From: Perspicuibacillus lycopersici
GTDB taxonomy: Bacteria; Bacillota; Bacilli; Bacillales; Caldibacillaceae
Length of the DNA: 64,000 nucleotides
Direction: 5' to 3'
Assembly (NCBI RefSeq): GCF_025660475.1
Contig: NZ_JAOUSF010000005.1
Location: 248,001 to 312,000, forward strand
The notes beneath the pieces were generated by a model. It had not been told where the DNA came from. It saw only the letters and a list, made by a program, of their open reading frames with translations, and did no database searches. Positions within the stretch are counted from its first letter, which is position 1; every line of letters starts with the position of its first letter. A program made the translations under genes and the position numbers. This document shows positions 24,965 through 32,724 of this stretch, piece by piece.

Positions 24965-25573
24965 TTACCTCTTCATCCGTATAACATCATATTTAAACAA
25001 TAACGTTATCCCAAAGTTCATGATAAAATGCACAACAATGGGTACTACGATATTGTTTGTTTCAAAATAAATCCATCCAAATATCAAGCCAGGGATGGTG
25101 ATATTTAGTAGCATAATAGGCTTTTTGAAATATTGTGTATGCATTGCTACAAACAAGAAAGTCGTGATTATTATTGAAATCCATTGATTATCGAAAAATA
25201 AGAAAAGTAGATTTTGCATAATACCTCTAAACAAAAGTTCTTCAAATAATGCACCTAATAACAAAAATATAAACATCCGGAGCAATGAATAACTTTGATA
25301 GCTTTTGTTTGTATCGTCTATCAATTTAGCTGGAATATAAAGTGATAAAATGATGCCAAACAAAAGTAAACCGATGGAGGCTGTAATCGTGTAAATGAAT
25401 AATACTTGCAGGTTTCCAAATGATAGGAGGTTTTGAATAGTAAATACATCGTAGACAATTAGGGAAAAAATGATGGCTACACATATAAATGTAAAAGAGG
25501 AGAATACAATAATAGCGTCTTTTTGATTTACTTCCTTCTTTTTATTTTTAAGGTTGTCCGTTGAATACTCCAT
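24965..25573 (-). CDS. CPBP-family intramembrane protease (CAAX/Abi type)
   Basis: This 202-residue membrane protein with about six hydrophobic segments contains the CPBP glutamate motif EELLFRG (Glu 111, Glu 112, Arg 116), the FVAMHTQYF histidine region (His 145) and the C-terminal HFIMNFG motif. Family members are intramembrane metalloproteases, some involved in bacteriocin self-immunity. AAGAAGGTATAAT precedes the ATG. It is a single gene; the region to 25838 upstream shows only AT-rich sequence. Confidence 0.85.
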   Translation of the reverse strand: MEYSTDNLKNKKKEVNQKDAIIVFSSFTFICVAIIFSLIVYDVFTIQNLLSFGNLQVLFIYTITASIGLLLFGIILSLYIPAKLIDDTNKSYQSYSLLRMFIFLLLGALFEELLFRGIMQNLLFLFFDNQWISIIITTFLFVAMHTQYFKKPIMLLNITIPGLIFGWIYFETNNIVVPIVVHFIMNFGITLLFKYDVIRMKR

Positions 25574-25801
25574 ATTATACCTTCTTTCTAGATGTTTAAT
25601 AAATTTTGATTTAAACGTAATATAGTTGCGAAATATTCACTCTTTTTATTATACTATTATTTCCGATAAAAATAGAGAGAAAATATTGTATTGTTTGTCT
25701 ATCTGTGTAGTTGAGTGCCGAAAAATGGTGTTAAATAAACAAATAGAAAAGTTTTGCCTATCTCTTTAGTAGAATACTTTTTTCCTTGAGGAATATCGCA
25801 A

Positions 25802-25826
25802 GGCCGCTCCTATAATTGGAACGGCC
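25802..25826. terminator. GC-rich hairpin beyond the ABC accessory gene
   Basis: GGCCGCTCC (25802-25810) pairs with GGAACGGCC (25818-25826) with one mismatch. There is little T on either side, so it may act in RNA stability rather than as a classic terminator. Confidence 0.4.
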
Positions 25827-25845
25827 CTCCTTTAATAAATGAATG

Positions 25846-27048
25846 TCATTCATATACTGATAGATCACTTATGTTCATCGTGTGTGCTTCATCATCTTTG
25901 TTTGCTTTTGATTTTTCCTTTATTTTACCTTCGTATAATATTTTTCCTGAATCTAAGCTGCCAATCGTTATCCATGTTTCCTTTGAAGTTTCCGGGTTGG
26001 AGTGAACGATATAAATTTTATCCTGATACAACTGGAACATATCGACTTGTTCTATCCCCGATTTCTTACCAAAAACGACTGGTGTTCCAAACGATTTGCT
26101 TTCAATATCATATGGGACGACTTTCAATCCATCTTCATTCGTTTCACTGAAATAGATGGTAGACTGATTAACAGACAATCCTGAAACTGCCATTTCCTCT
26201 GGTATAGTTATCGTTTCCTTTTCAAATGTATCCGTATTGAAAATTACATAATCATCCATTAATACAATCGGCTCCCCTACTGGTTCACCATATTCCCCAT
26301 ATTTTTGATCAGAAGCATATCTTTTTAATACTAAATATTGATTTCTTCCAGTGTATTCCTCATTATTGGCAAAATATGATTCATTCCAACCCATTGCTCC
26401 TGTATCAACAGAGGCTATTAACTCATTACCAATCAATTTTTTCTTCCCGATATCAAATGTATACAATCGATATTCCTGATTATCTCCTTCATTGTAATAA
26501 TAATTTTGTACTATTACTTGGACTTGATTATCATTGTTTACTTGTACGTCTAATACTTGTGCATAACCAATCTTACTGTTTTCTTGTAGGTCCATTGTAA
26601 AGGAAGCTTTTTCGTTATTCTTCTTATTTAACGCAGCGATATCAAAAATAAATTTGCTATTTCCTTTCTGGACTAAGTTCGCATAAACAAATTGCTGCTC
26701 ATCTTCATAAAAGTATCCCGTAAAAAGATCCTTCCCCCTCATGAAATTACGATGCTCTTTTATCCATTTATCAAAAATCGGTTCACGAACACCAATCGCT
26801 TTTTCAAAAATACTAAGTTCGCTATTATAGAAAGATTCATTATTTATTATTCGGAAGCTTTCATACTGTGAATCCTTTACATAATCACCATAAAGCACTA
26901 ACTGTTCGGTCAATGATTCATCACCACTAACTTTTTCTAAAACATATTCTGGAAAATCCCCACCTGCTATTACTGTTTTTATATAAAAAGTGGTTATCAC
27001 TACGATAGTAAAAATGATACAAATGATAATCGCTAAATAACGCTTCAT
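25846..27048 (-). CDS. Membrane-anchored protein of unknown function in a YtrA-type operon
   Basis: This 400-residue protein has a single N-terminal membrane anchor (residues 5-25) and a long extracytoplasmic part of alternating strands. WD-like or propeller-like spacing is suggested by repeated Asp/Asn-rich turns (KYGEYGEPVGEPIVLMDDY, KSFGTPVVFGK), but no family is recognised. It is the fourth gene of the GntR-ABC operon, 12 bases after the permease. In related Bacillus operons the last genes encode accessory extracytoplasmic parts of the transporter, so a sensing or substrate-contact role is plausible. Confidence 0.65.
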   Translation of the reverse strand: MKRYLAIIICIIFTIVVITTFYIKTVIAGGDFPEYVLEKVSGDESLTEQLVLYGDYVKDSQYESFRIINNESFYNSELSIFEKAIGVREPIFDKWIKEHRNFMRGKDLFTGYFYEDEQQFVYANLVQKGNSKFIFDIAALNKKNNEKASFTMDLQENSKIGYAQVLDVQVNNDNQVQVIVQNYYYNEGDNQEYRLYTFDIGKKKLIGNELIASVDTGAMGWNESYFANNEEYTGRNQYLVLKRYASDQKYGEYGEPVGEPIVLMDDYVIFNTDTFEKETITIPEEMAVSGLSVNQSTIYFSETNEDGLKVVPYDIESKSFGTPVVFGKKSGIEQVDMFQLYQDKIYIVHSNPETSKETWITIGSLDSGKILYEGKIKEKSKANKDDEAHTMNISDLSVYE

Positions 27049-27060
27049 GAAATTCCCTCC

Positions 27061-27894
27061 TTACACCCTAATTTTTTTATTTAATAAATAATGACTCGTC
27101 CAAATCGAACTAACCAATACGATGAATGCTGTGATAATTTCTGCGATGATTAATTCGCCAGGATATAAATACTCGTTGAATACTAAATAATTTAGCAATA
27201 TTGGTAAAATGAAGACAAGTACTGCTGCGGCTCCGTATAGGACTGCAAAAAGAATTCCCTTTAGGCGGAAGCTTCGTTCTAACAGAATCATCGTAAACAC
27301 AACAGAAACTACGATCATCCCAAGACCATAATGAATAATAAATTCGGTAAACGAATATGGGAATACTAATCCGATGAAATCAAACGTTTGAATCATTTCA
27401 CGGGTTGTCATATCGAAACGAAACTCATCTGGGACGATCCATTTTAATAATTGTGCATCAACCTGGAATAGCACAAGCTGTATTGCAATCATTCCAAACG
27501 TGTATAGTAGAATTGTTGTTGCTTTTGCTGCAAATACAGAAATTCTATTTGTCGGTAACATCAATAATCGATAAATAAAGGTATTTTTACCTAACCAATC
27601 ACGATACCATATGAAAATCATATAGAATAGTAGAGAAACAGCAACAATTGCAATCGGTGCTAACAGCCAAAGAGAAGGTCCGATATGCGCAAAGGACATC
27701 ATTCCATTTTCTTCGATAAATTGTTTGAGCGAAACATGATCCTCATACATTGATTTGTTCGCCAAATTTATGTAATTGGTTGATTCCACAATAATACCGA
27801 TTATTTGCGATAAAATCGTTATCCCAATTAACACTAAATATATTTTAAAAAAACGGTTAAATTCAAAATGAACTAGCTTACCAAAGCGCTTCAT
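27061..27894 (-). CDS. ABC transporter permease (YtrC/YhcI-like)
   Basis: This 277-residue protein has six hydrophobic segments. The first (residues 15-40) is followed by an extracytoplasmic loop and the rest lie in the C-terminal two thirds, as in ABC-2-like permeases of GntR-linked cassettes. The loop FIYRLLMLPTNRISVFAAK is typical of the cytoplasmic coupling region. It overlaps the ATPase gene by 4 bases and probably forms the membrane part of that transporter, which in the YtrA group responds to cell-wall-active antibiotics. Confidence 0.8.
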   Translation of the reverse strand: MKRFGKLVHFEFNRFFKIYLVLIGITILSQIIGIIVESTNYINLANKSMYEDHVSLKQFIEENGMMSFAHIGPSLWLLAPIAIVAVSLLFYMIFIWYRDWLGKNTFIYRLLMLPTNRISVFAAKATTILLYTFGMIAIQLVLFQVDAQLLKWIVPDEFRFDMTTREMIQTFDFIGLVFPYSFTEFIIHYGLGMIVVSVVFTMILLERSFRLKGILFAVLYGAAAVLVFILPILLNYLVFNEYLYPGELIIAEIITAFIVLVSSIWTSHYLLNKKIRV

Positions 27895-28580
27895 GAACGA
27901 TACACCTCTCTCATTACGTCAATTACCGATTTTCCTTCTTTTTCTCGCATTTCTTCTGTATTAAATTCCTTTAGCACGACACCATTATCGAGTAGTACCA
28001 CCTTATCCAATAAATGTTCAATATCATTTATTTCATGTGTGGTAATAATAACCCCGCGGTCTTCGATTAAATGACTAGTAAAAACTTCCGCGATTTGTTC
28101 TCTGCTAAAAATATCAATACCAGAAAATGGTTCATCCATTAAAAGAAAATCAACATCAAGGGCAAGACCGAGTAATAAGTTTACCTTCGCTGTATTCCCT
28201 TTCGATAAATCTGCAATTTTATCACTTTCCTTTAATCGGAAAAAGCTTAATAATTCATTGGCACGCTCTTGATTCCAGGAATCATAGAAATCATCCATAA
28301 ATTGCATTGCATCTTTAATTTTCATCGATGGAAGCATTGTGATTGCATCCGGAATAAAGGTGATTTTTTCAAAGCTACCTTTATGAAGCTTTTCCCCATT
28401 TATAAGAATTTCTCCTTTATTTATTGGGGTTAATGCCATAATTGCATTCATAATCGTCGTTTTTCCTACGCCATTAATCCCGATTAATGCAGTAATTTTT
28501 CCTTTTTCAGCAGTAAAGCTAACGCCTTTTAATACTGGTTTTCTGCCAAATTTTTTATAAACATCCTTTACTTCTATCAT
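27891..28580 (-). CDS. ABC transporter ATP-binding protein (YtrB-like)
   Basis: This 229-residue ATPase has Walker A GINGVGKTT (about 34-42), the signature in the variant form LSKGNTAKV, Walker B FLLMDEPFSGID and the H-loop TTHEINDI. The variant signature is usual for YtrB-like members. It overlaps the GntR gene upstream and the permease gene downstream by 4 bases each, so the three are translationally coupled. Confidence 0.92.
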   Translation of the reverse strand: MIEVKDVYKKFGRKPVLKGVSFTAEKGKITALIGINGVGKTTIMNAIMALTPINKGEILINGEKLHKGSFEKITFIPDAITMLPSMKIKDAMQFMDDFYDSWNQERANELLSFFRLKESDKIADLSKGNTAKVNLLLGLALDVDFLLMDEPFSGIDIFSREQIAEVFTSHLIEDRGVIITTHEINDIEHLLDKVVLLDNGVVLKEFNTEEMREKEGKSVIDVMREVYRS

Positions 28581-28960
28581 ACGTTCCCCTCCTCTTGGCT
28601 TTTTTGATATTTTTCAGTAACTAAATCAAGTACTTCCTCCAATGGAACTTGAATGGATTGGACCGAATAAATAAACGTTTCGACTGCTTCCATGATCAAT
28701 TCCTTGCGCACCCCTTTTAGTACGAGCTCATCCTTTGTGATTTTACTCGGTAAATTCCCCTCTGTGTAAATCAATCCTTGTTCCTCCATTTCTTTATACG
28801 CCCGTTGCGCCGTATTTGGATTAATCTTCAACTGATTTGCAAGTTCTCTTCTTGATGGAATTTCCTGACCAGGCTCCAACACCCCTTTTGCAATTTGCTC
28901 TTTAAAATGGCGGATAACTTGCACATATACTGGGTCGCGATTATTAAATTTCACGTTCAT
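28577..28960 (-). CDS. GntR-family regulator, YtrA subfamily
   Basis: This 127-residue protein has a GntR winged helix (residues 5-70: VYVQVIRHFKEQIAKGVLEPGQEIPSRRELANQLKINPNTAQRAYKEME) and a short C-terminal dimerisation part of about 45 residues. That size defines the YtrA subfamily, whose members repress ABC operons. AAGGAGTTGAGTAC precedes the ATG. It is the first gene of an operon with two promoters, both overlapping TAATACAC repeats it probably binds, giving autoregulation. Confidence 0.92.
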   Translation of the reverse strand: MNVKFNNRDPVYVQVIRHFKEQIAKGVLEPGQEIPSRRELANQLKINPNTAQRAYKEMEEQGLIYTEGNLPSKITKDELVLKGVRKELIMEAVETFIYSVQSIQVPLEEVLDLVTEKYQKSQEEGNV

Positions 28961-29000
28961 GTACTCAACTCCTTACTGGTCGTTCGCTTGGGATGAAGGG

Positions 29001-29032
29001 GTGTATTATATACTCCATACACTTTATGTAAA
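29001..29032 (-). promoter_or_regulatory. Proximal promoter (P2) of the YtrA-like operon with operator
   Basis: TTTACA (29027-29032) and TATAAT (29005-29010) are 16 bases apart on the minus strand. An inverted repeat, GTGTAT/ATACAC (29001-29006 and 29017-29022), spans the spacer and the -10 box. Confidence 0.65.
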
Positions 29033-29172
29033 AAGGATTTCTCATTTTTTTACGTGTACCGTATGAACCCCTTCATACACCAAAAACAAAAATGACCCGG
29101 TATTACGTATTCTTTGCTAGACTGTATTAATGTGTTCATACACTTGACTTAAAAACATATGTATTAATCACG

Positions 29173-29222
29173 TAATACACTTCATGTAGTGTATTATACG
29201 GGTAATACACATCGCCTGTCAA
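29173..29222 (-). promoter_or_regulatory. Distal promoter (P1) of the YtrA-like operon with palindromic operator
   Basis: TTGACA (29217-29222) and TATAAT (29193-29198), both perfect, are 18 bases apart. TAATACAC occurs at 29173-29180 and 29203-29210 and is mirrored by GTGTATTA at 29189-29196. That gives an inverted repeat downstream of the -10 and a further half-site in the spacer. The region between P1 and P2 contains more CATACAC motifs. Confidence 0.7.
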
Positions 29223-29289
29223 TACGAAAAGCGGGAAATTGATAATATTTTTTTGCTTATTGGTGGAATCAATGGGATTTATGTTAGAA

Positions 29290-29430
29290 TTCTAGAGGAT
29301 TTTTCTTTTGTTACCTTCTATCTAAAGGATTTGGGCTTGACTTTTTTTGCCCACTTTCCTTTTGACACCTTCCATCAATCGGATTTTCACCACATTTTCT
29401 TGCCCACTTTCACTTTAATACCATCTCATC
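29290..29430 (-). repeat. Two to three degenerate copies of the 52-bp repeat family
   Basis: Read on the minus strand, AAATCC..TTGATGG.....TCAAAAGGAAAGTG is repeated with a period near 53 bases. The landmark GCCCACTTT occurs at 29349 and 29402, and GGAT at 29327 and 29381. It matches the consensus of the 11-unit array at 45967-46510. The gap from 29222 to 29472 holds no gene I can support. Confidence 0.55.
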
Positions 29431-29472
29431 CTAAGGTAATTAAAACTTATTCAAACGAAAACCTATATGGGA

Positions 29473-29498
29473 GCAAAAAAAAGAGGCTATTCAGCCTC
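29473..29498 (-). terminator. Terminator overlapping the hicB-like stop codon
   Basis: GAGGCT (29483-29488) pairs with AGCCTC (29493-29498) around four bases, followed on the minus strand by eight T. The stop codon at 29487-29489 lies within the stem-loop. Confidence 0.8.
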
Positions 29499-29771
29499 AC
29501 GATAATCATCTGTATCAATTTGAATGTAAATCAACGAACTACCTTCACGTATTGTTAGTTTATCTGGAGCAGATGGCGGATGAAACGCAGTGTTTTCCTC
29601 CTCATTTAATGCTAGCATTGTTCCGAGCACATCTTTCGCCATTTCATAAGCCTCTGCAAAGCTCCTACCATCTGTAAAAACATTCTCTAAGTCTGGAAAG
29701 CTAACAGCATATCCTTTATAATTTTCCTCATTGATAGGCTCAAAGATGCTATAGTAACTGTAAATTGCCAT
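29487..29771 (-). CDS. HicB-family antitoxin-like protein, no HicA partner
   Basis: This 94-residue protein has the HicB fold pattern YSIFEPINEENYKGYAVSFPDLENVFTDGRSFAEAYEMAKDVLGTML, with the GYxVSFPDLE motif typical of HicB antitoxins. The C-terminal part (LTIREGSSLIYIQIDTDDY) is short and lacks a clear DNA-binding domain. No HicA toxin (a small double-stranded-RNA-binding fold protein) is encoded next to it; the 36 bases to the upstream neighbour are too short. It may be a solitary antitoxin or a HicB-like regulator. Confidence 0.8.
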   Translation of the reverse strand: MAIYSYYSIFEPINEENYKGYAVSFPDLENVFTDGRSFAEAYEMAKDVLGTMLALNEEENTAFHPPSAPDKLTIREGSSLIYIQIDTDDYREAE

Positions 29772-29807
29772 TTCATGAATCTCCTTCTCTTTAGTAGTAA
29801 CGAAAGT

Positions 29808-30788
29808 TTATTGTTCTGTTTTCGGTGTACCTTTGTACTCTCGTTTCGAAAATAGCTTTCGCTTAATATGTAAATAATTCTCGATTTCGCGGATTAAATA
29901 ATACAAATTTGCACGTGTTTCAAATTCCTCTCTCGTTGTCGGCAATTCGGTCTCGCGCATTAATTCCCAGCATTCCTCCAACTTTTGAAAGGATAGCTCT
30001 GTTGTATCCCCTGAGTGGACATGGTTGCTTAAGAATTCTAAAAAGTCAGCGAAAATTTCCCGTTGTTTTAAATGCAAGCTTAAAGAAGACACAATCGGCA
30101 GCATTCGTTTTAATAATTCGAGCTGATCCTCGCGCATTTCCAAGTAAAAGAAATCCTTCACTTGTTTTTTCAATAAATGATTTTCCATTTCATTCATCGC
30201 GATACTTTTCGCTTGGTTAATCCAATCTTCTGCTTCTAATATTTCTTTTCCATCCCAATTTTGTTTGCTATCTCGTAAATAGGCAGCAAGTTCATATAGA
30301 ATGACCTGAAAACTATTTTCAATTTTTGCTTTAAAATTCTCGATATCATCTTTTGCACTCGGCATATAGCTATTCACTAATATCGCAATACTAATCCCAA
30401 TGACTATAACGAAAAATTCATTAAGAAAGACCTCTACATTGGCATGTTTTACTGTATAAATATGGAGCACCACTACCATACTCGTGACAAAACCACCTTG
30501 GATTTTCGCTTTTACGAGCAATGGAACAAATAATAAAATAAAGATAGAAAATACAAGGGGATTATAGCCAAAAATTTCAAAGACAATCCCACTGAGCACC
30601 AACGACAGAAGGCAGGCAAAAAATTTCTTTAATATCGTATCGAGAGATTTCTTCCTTGTTTTTTCGATACACATGATCACAATGATAGCAGCAAAGGTTG
30701 CAAACTCTAAATGAAATAAACTTGCAATCCAAATCGCAAGCCCTGCGCCAACAGCGGTTTTAATTGTTCGATAACCCATGCCAATCAT
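29808..30788 (-). CDS. Aromatic acid exporter-like membrane protein (ArAE_1/DUF939, YqjA-like)
   Basis: This protein of about 326 residues has a hydrophobic N-terminal half with five to six membrane segments, starting GYRTIKTAVGAGLAIWIASLF, and a cytoplasmic helical C-terminal half. The layout matches ArAE_1 family proteins such as Bacillus YqjA, related to the FUSC group. The substrate is unknown. I chose the ATG at 30788 with AGGTGAGG at 9 bases; the GTG at 30803 would overlap its own ribosome binding site. It is followed by the hicB-like gene after 36 bases, perhaps in one transcript. Confidence 0.8.
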   Translation of the reverse strand: MIGMGYRTIKTAVGAGLAIWIASLFHLEFATFAAIIVIMCIEKTRKKSLDTILKKFFACLLSLVLSGIVFEIFGYNPLVFSIFILLFVPLLVKAKIQGGFVTSMVVVLHIYTVKHANVEVFLNEFFVIVIGISIAILVNSYMPSAKDDIENFKAKIENSFQVILYELAAYLRDSKQNWDGKEILEAEDWINQAKSIAMNEMENHLLKKQVKDFFYLEMREDQLELLKRMLPIVSSLSLHLKQREIFADFLEFLSNHVHSGDTTELSFQKLEECWELMRETELPTTREEFETRANLYYLIREIENYLHIKRKLFSKREYKGTPKTEQ

Positions 30789-30943
30789 ACGCTCTTTCCT
30801 CACCTTTTGAAATGTTTGGAAAACCTATTTTCGTTTATTGTTCCAATACCATATGATTTCCATTTTATTATATATGAAACAAAGGTAAAATGCGTACAGA
30901 AAATGATATTCTGCATAACTACAAAATTACTTTTACAGAACAT

Positions 30944-30974
30944 AAAAAAATCAGAGCATGTTTCTCTCTGATTT
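30944..30974 (-). terminator. Terminator of the microprotein gene
   Basis: AAATCAGAG (30948-30956) pairs perfectly with CTCTGATTT (30966-30974). Read on the minus strand it is followed by a T run, as expected after the small ORF at 31013-31099. Confidence 0.7.
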
Positions 30975-31012
30975 CTTTCCATTCACTATTTTTCACTTGT
31001 CAGTTTATTCGA

Positions 31013-31099
31013 CTACATGACTAAGTCTGTTACCATAAAGGCAATGTACAATAGGGTAATTGTAATAATCGATAATAAAAAAACTTTAAACTTCTCCAT
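31013..31099 (-). CDS. 28-residue single-span membrane microprotein
   Basis: The ATG at 31099 is preceded by AAGGGGAG at 7 bases and opens a 28-codon frame: MEKFKVFLLSIITITLLYIA, then FMVTDLVM. It is one hydrophobic helix with a basic start and a proper stop. A strong terminator 40 bases downstream supports an independent transcript. It resembles the many small membrane peptides of Bacillus with regulatory roles, but no homologue is recognised. Confidence 0.5.
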   Translation of the reverse strand: MEKFKVFLLSIITITLLYIAFMVTDLVM

Positions 31100-31203
31100 A
31101 TACTCGCTCCCCTTAATTCCCTCACCCATTTAAGTAAAATGCTTTTCCTTTCCTAATATTTTAACATAAATTTGTTATCTGAAAATAGAACAATCTTGCT
31201 ACC

Positions 31204-31638
31204 TTATTCTTGTATCACAATCGATTCAATCAGCCCATCAAAATCATAAAATAACGGAGAAAATTTCTTTCGATTGAATTGGGTGTACGAGTCAATGATA
31301 ATTTTTGAATCAGTGGATTGTTTGTTTACGATTGCATTACTGCCAACGATATAATTTGAAAATGTATCACGAAAAATAATCGCAGCCTCTTGAATATTTT
31401 TACTTTCATCCTCTTTCAATTCGATGCGGTAATGTAGTTGACTGTATTCACTAGTAGATGGTTCTATCATATATTGCATATCGACTAGCTCTAATCCTTT
31501 TGGAAGTTGAATTGCTTCATATGCTGTGTTGGATGGATACATAAGATTTATTGGCATCGGTAACAAGGATAGCTGTACGGCAATAATGGCTTGGAGAAAA
31601 AGACTTATAATAACCACATCCCTTCTGATTATGTACAA
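31204..31638 (-). CDS. Membrane-anchored small protein of unknown function
   Basis: This protein of about 140 residues has one hydrophobic segment near the N-terminus (VVIISLFLQAIIAVQLSLLP) and an extracytoplasmic alpha/beta part (YMIEPSTSEYSQLHYRIELKEDES and later DSYTQFNRKKFSPLFYDFDGLI). No family is recognised. The start is uncertain: TTG at 31638 lacks a clear ribosome binding site, and GTG at 31617 has AGAAGG only 3 bases away. It is monocistronic. Confidence 0.55.
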   Translation of the reverse strand: MYIIRRDVVIISLFLQAIIAVQLSLLPMPINLMYPSNTAYEAIQLPKGLELVDMQYMIEPSTSEYSQLHYRIELKEDESKNIQEAAIIFRDTFSNYIVGSNAIVNKQSTDSKIIIDSYTQFNRKKFSPLFYDFDGLIESIVIQE

Positions 31639-31927
31639 AACACGGGTTTATTAATTGTTAAGTACCCATTATTTGAAGGGATAAACTTGTTCAAAGTGGA
31701 TTATAAAATTTCTTTTAATAAAGAAGTGAAAAATCGTGTTTGTAATGTATGATGGCTAGGAAAACCAATGGCAGGTGAGTTTCGAACAAGCTAGGAAAGT
31801 ATGGTGGTTGGCTTTTTCGTCGAAGGATGCGCTACAACTATTAGAAACGACGACTAAAAAAAGAGAATTGCTTGCATGTATAATGGAAGAGGAACATCCC
31901 TTCTTCCTTTCCTTTAAAAGATGAAAA
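31639..31927. other. Gap without a supported gene
   Basis: This AT-rich stretch has no frame with a ribosome binding site. One plus-strand frame of about 58 codons ending at 31756 is protein-like (LLIVKYPLFEGINLF) but has no start and overlaps the neighbouring gene. It may be a decayed remnant. Confidence 0.3.
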
Positions 31928-31965
31928 CAAAAAGGCAAGCGAAGATGCTATCACTTCCTTGCCTT
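31928..31965 (-). terminator. Terminator of ycnI
   Basis: AAGGCAAGCGAAG (31932-31944) pairs with CTTCCTTGCCTT (31954-31965) with one irregularity; TTTTTG follows on the minus strand. Confidence 0.85.
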
Positions 31966-31981
31966 GATAATACACTCTACA

Positions 31982-32608
31982 TTATTTTCTTTTCTTCAAT
32001 GCTAATCCTAATGCAACCAAGCCCAATACTAATGCTGCTATTGAAAGATATAAAGAAAGATTGCTTGTACTGTTGCTATCCTCATCGCTATTATCAGAAG
32101 TTGTGCTAGCGGTATCTCCATGATCATGACTGTCTGTTACAGTTGCTTCGTTTACTACTGTAACGGAAGCTGGTGTTTCAGCATCAGGCGCGCCAACCCA
32201 TTCGACAACCGAACCATCCTGATAGGTTTGATATGCCTTCCACACGATTTGTTCGGCATCGTCACTAACTTTTCCTTGCATTTTAAACTCAGCAAACTCT
32301 GTTGGTGCTAAGCCTTGCTCGTCCGCTGTCCATGTTACACTCGTAATTTTCCCTGTATCATCTTTTTCCATTGTATATGTCCAGCCTGGCTTTGGCTCAA
32401 AGCGAGTGATGTTTACTGCATCATCGAACTTCACTTGTACTTTTGTCGTTGGAACTGTTTCGTTTTCTGATGGTACGCGAACAGTAAATACTTCATATTT
32501 TCCTTGAGAGGTTTCTGTTGGCTGCACCGTAACATGTGCACTTGCAACACTAGTGAATAGTGCAAAGGCCGCAACAAATGTAACTACTACTGTAACTATT
32601 TTTTTCAT
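31982..32608 (-). CDS. ycnI: YcnI-family copper-associated surface protein (DUF1775)
   Basis: This 208-residue protein has a signal peptide ending in ASA-HVTV. The mature protein thus begins with a histidine that in YcnI forms part of the copper site. A DUF1775 beta-sandwich (residues 26-150, with FTVRVPSENETVPTTKVQVKF, FEPKPGWTY and EFAEFKMQGKV) is followed by a Ser/Thr/Asp/His-rich stalk and a C-terminal membrane anchor ending in KKRK. It is downstream of ycnJ in the same direction, as in the Bacillus ycnKJI copper operon, but ycnK is not in this window. Confidence 0.93.
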   Translation of the reverse strand: MKKIVTVVVTFVAAFALFTSVASAHVTVQPTETSQGKYEVFTVRVPSENETVPTTKVQVKFDDAVNITRFEPKPGWTYTMEKDDTGKITSVTWTADEQGLAPTEFAEFKMQGKVSDDAEQIVWKAYQTYQDGSVVEWVGAPDAETPASVTVVNEATVTDSHDHGDTASTTSDNSDEDSNSTSNLSLYLSIAALVLGLVALGLALKKRK

Positions 32609-32724
32609 CTTAAGAAATTCTCCTATCTATTTTTCTTTTTTACTATTTTCCTTTGTTATTTCATTAAATTATAAAAGAAAGCTGTATTCATAAGGTTTGA
32701 TTCCGGCAGTTCTTTCAATATTCT

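Noticed and set aside
29253..29558. Plus-strand 101-codon frame between the YtrA-like operon and hicB
   Set aside because: It runs through degenerate repeats and into the antisense of the hicB-like gene, and has no ribosome binding site.
31640..31756. Protein-like plus-strand fragment ending at 31756
   Set aside because: No start codon or ribosome binding site, and its 5' part overlaps the opposing gene; too short to call a pseudogene.
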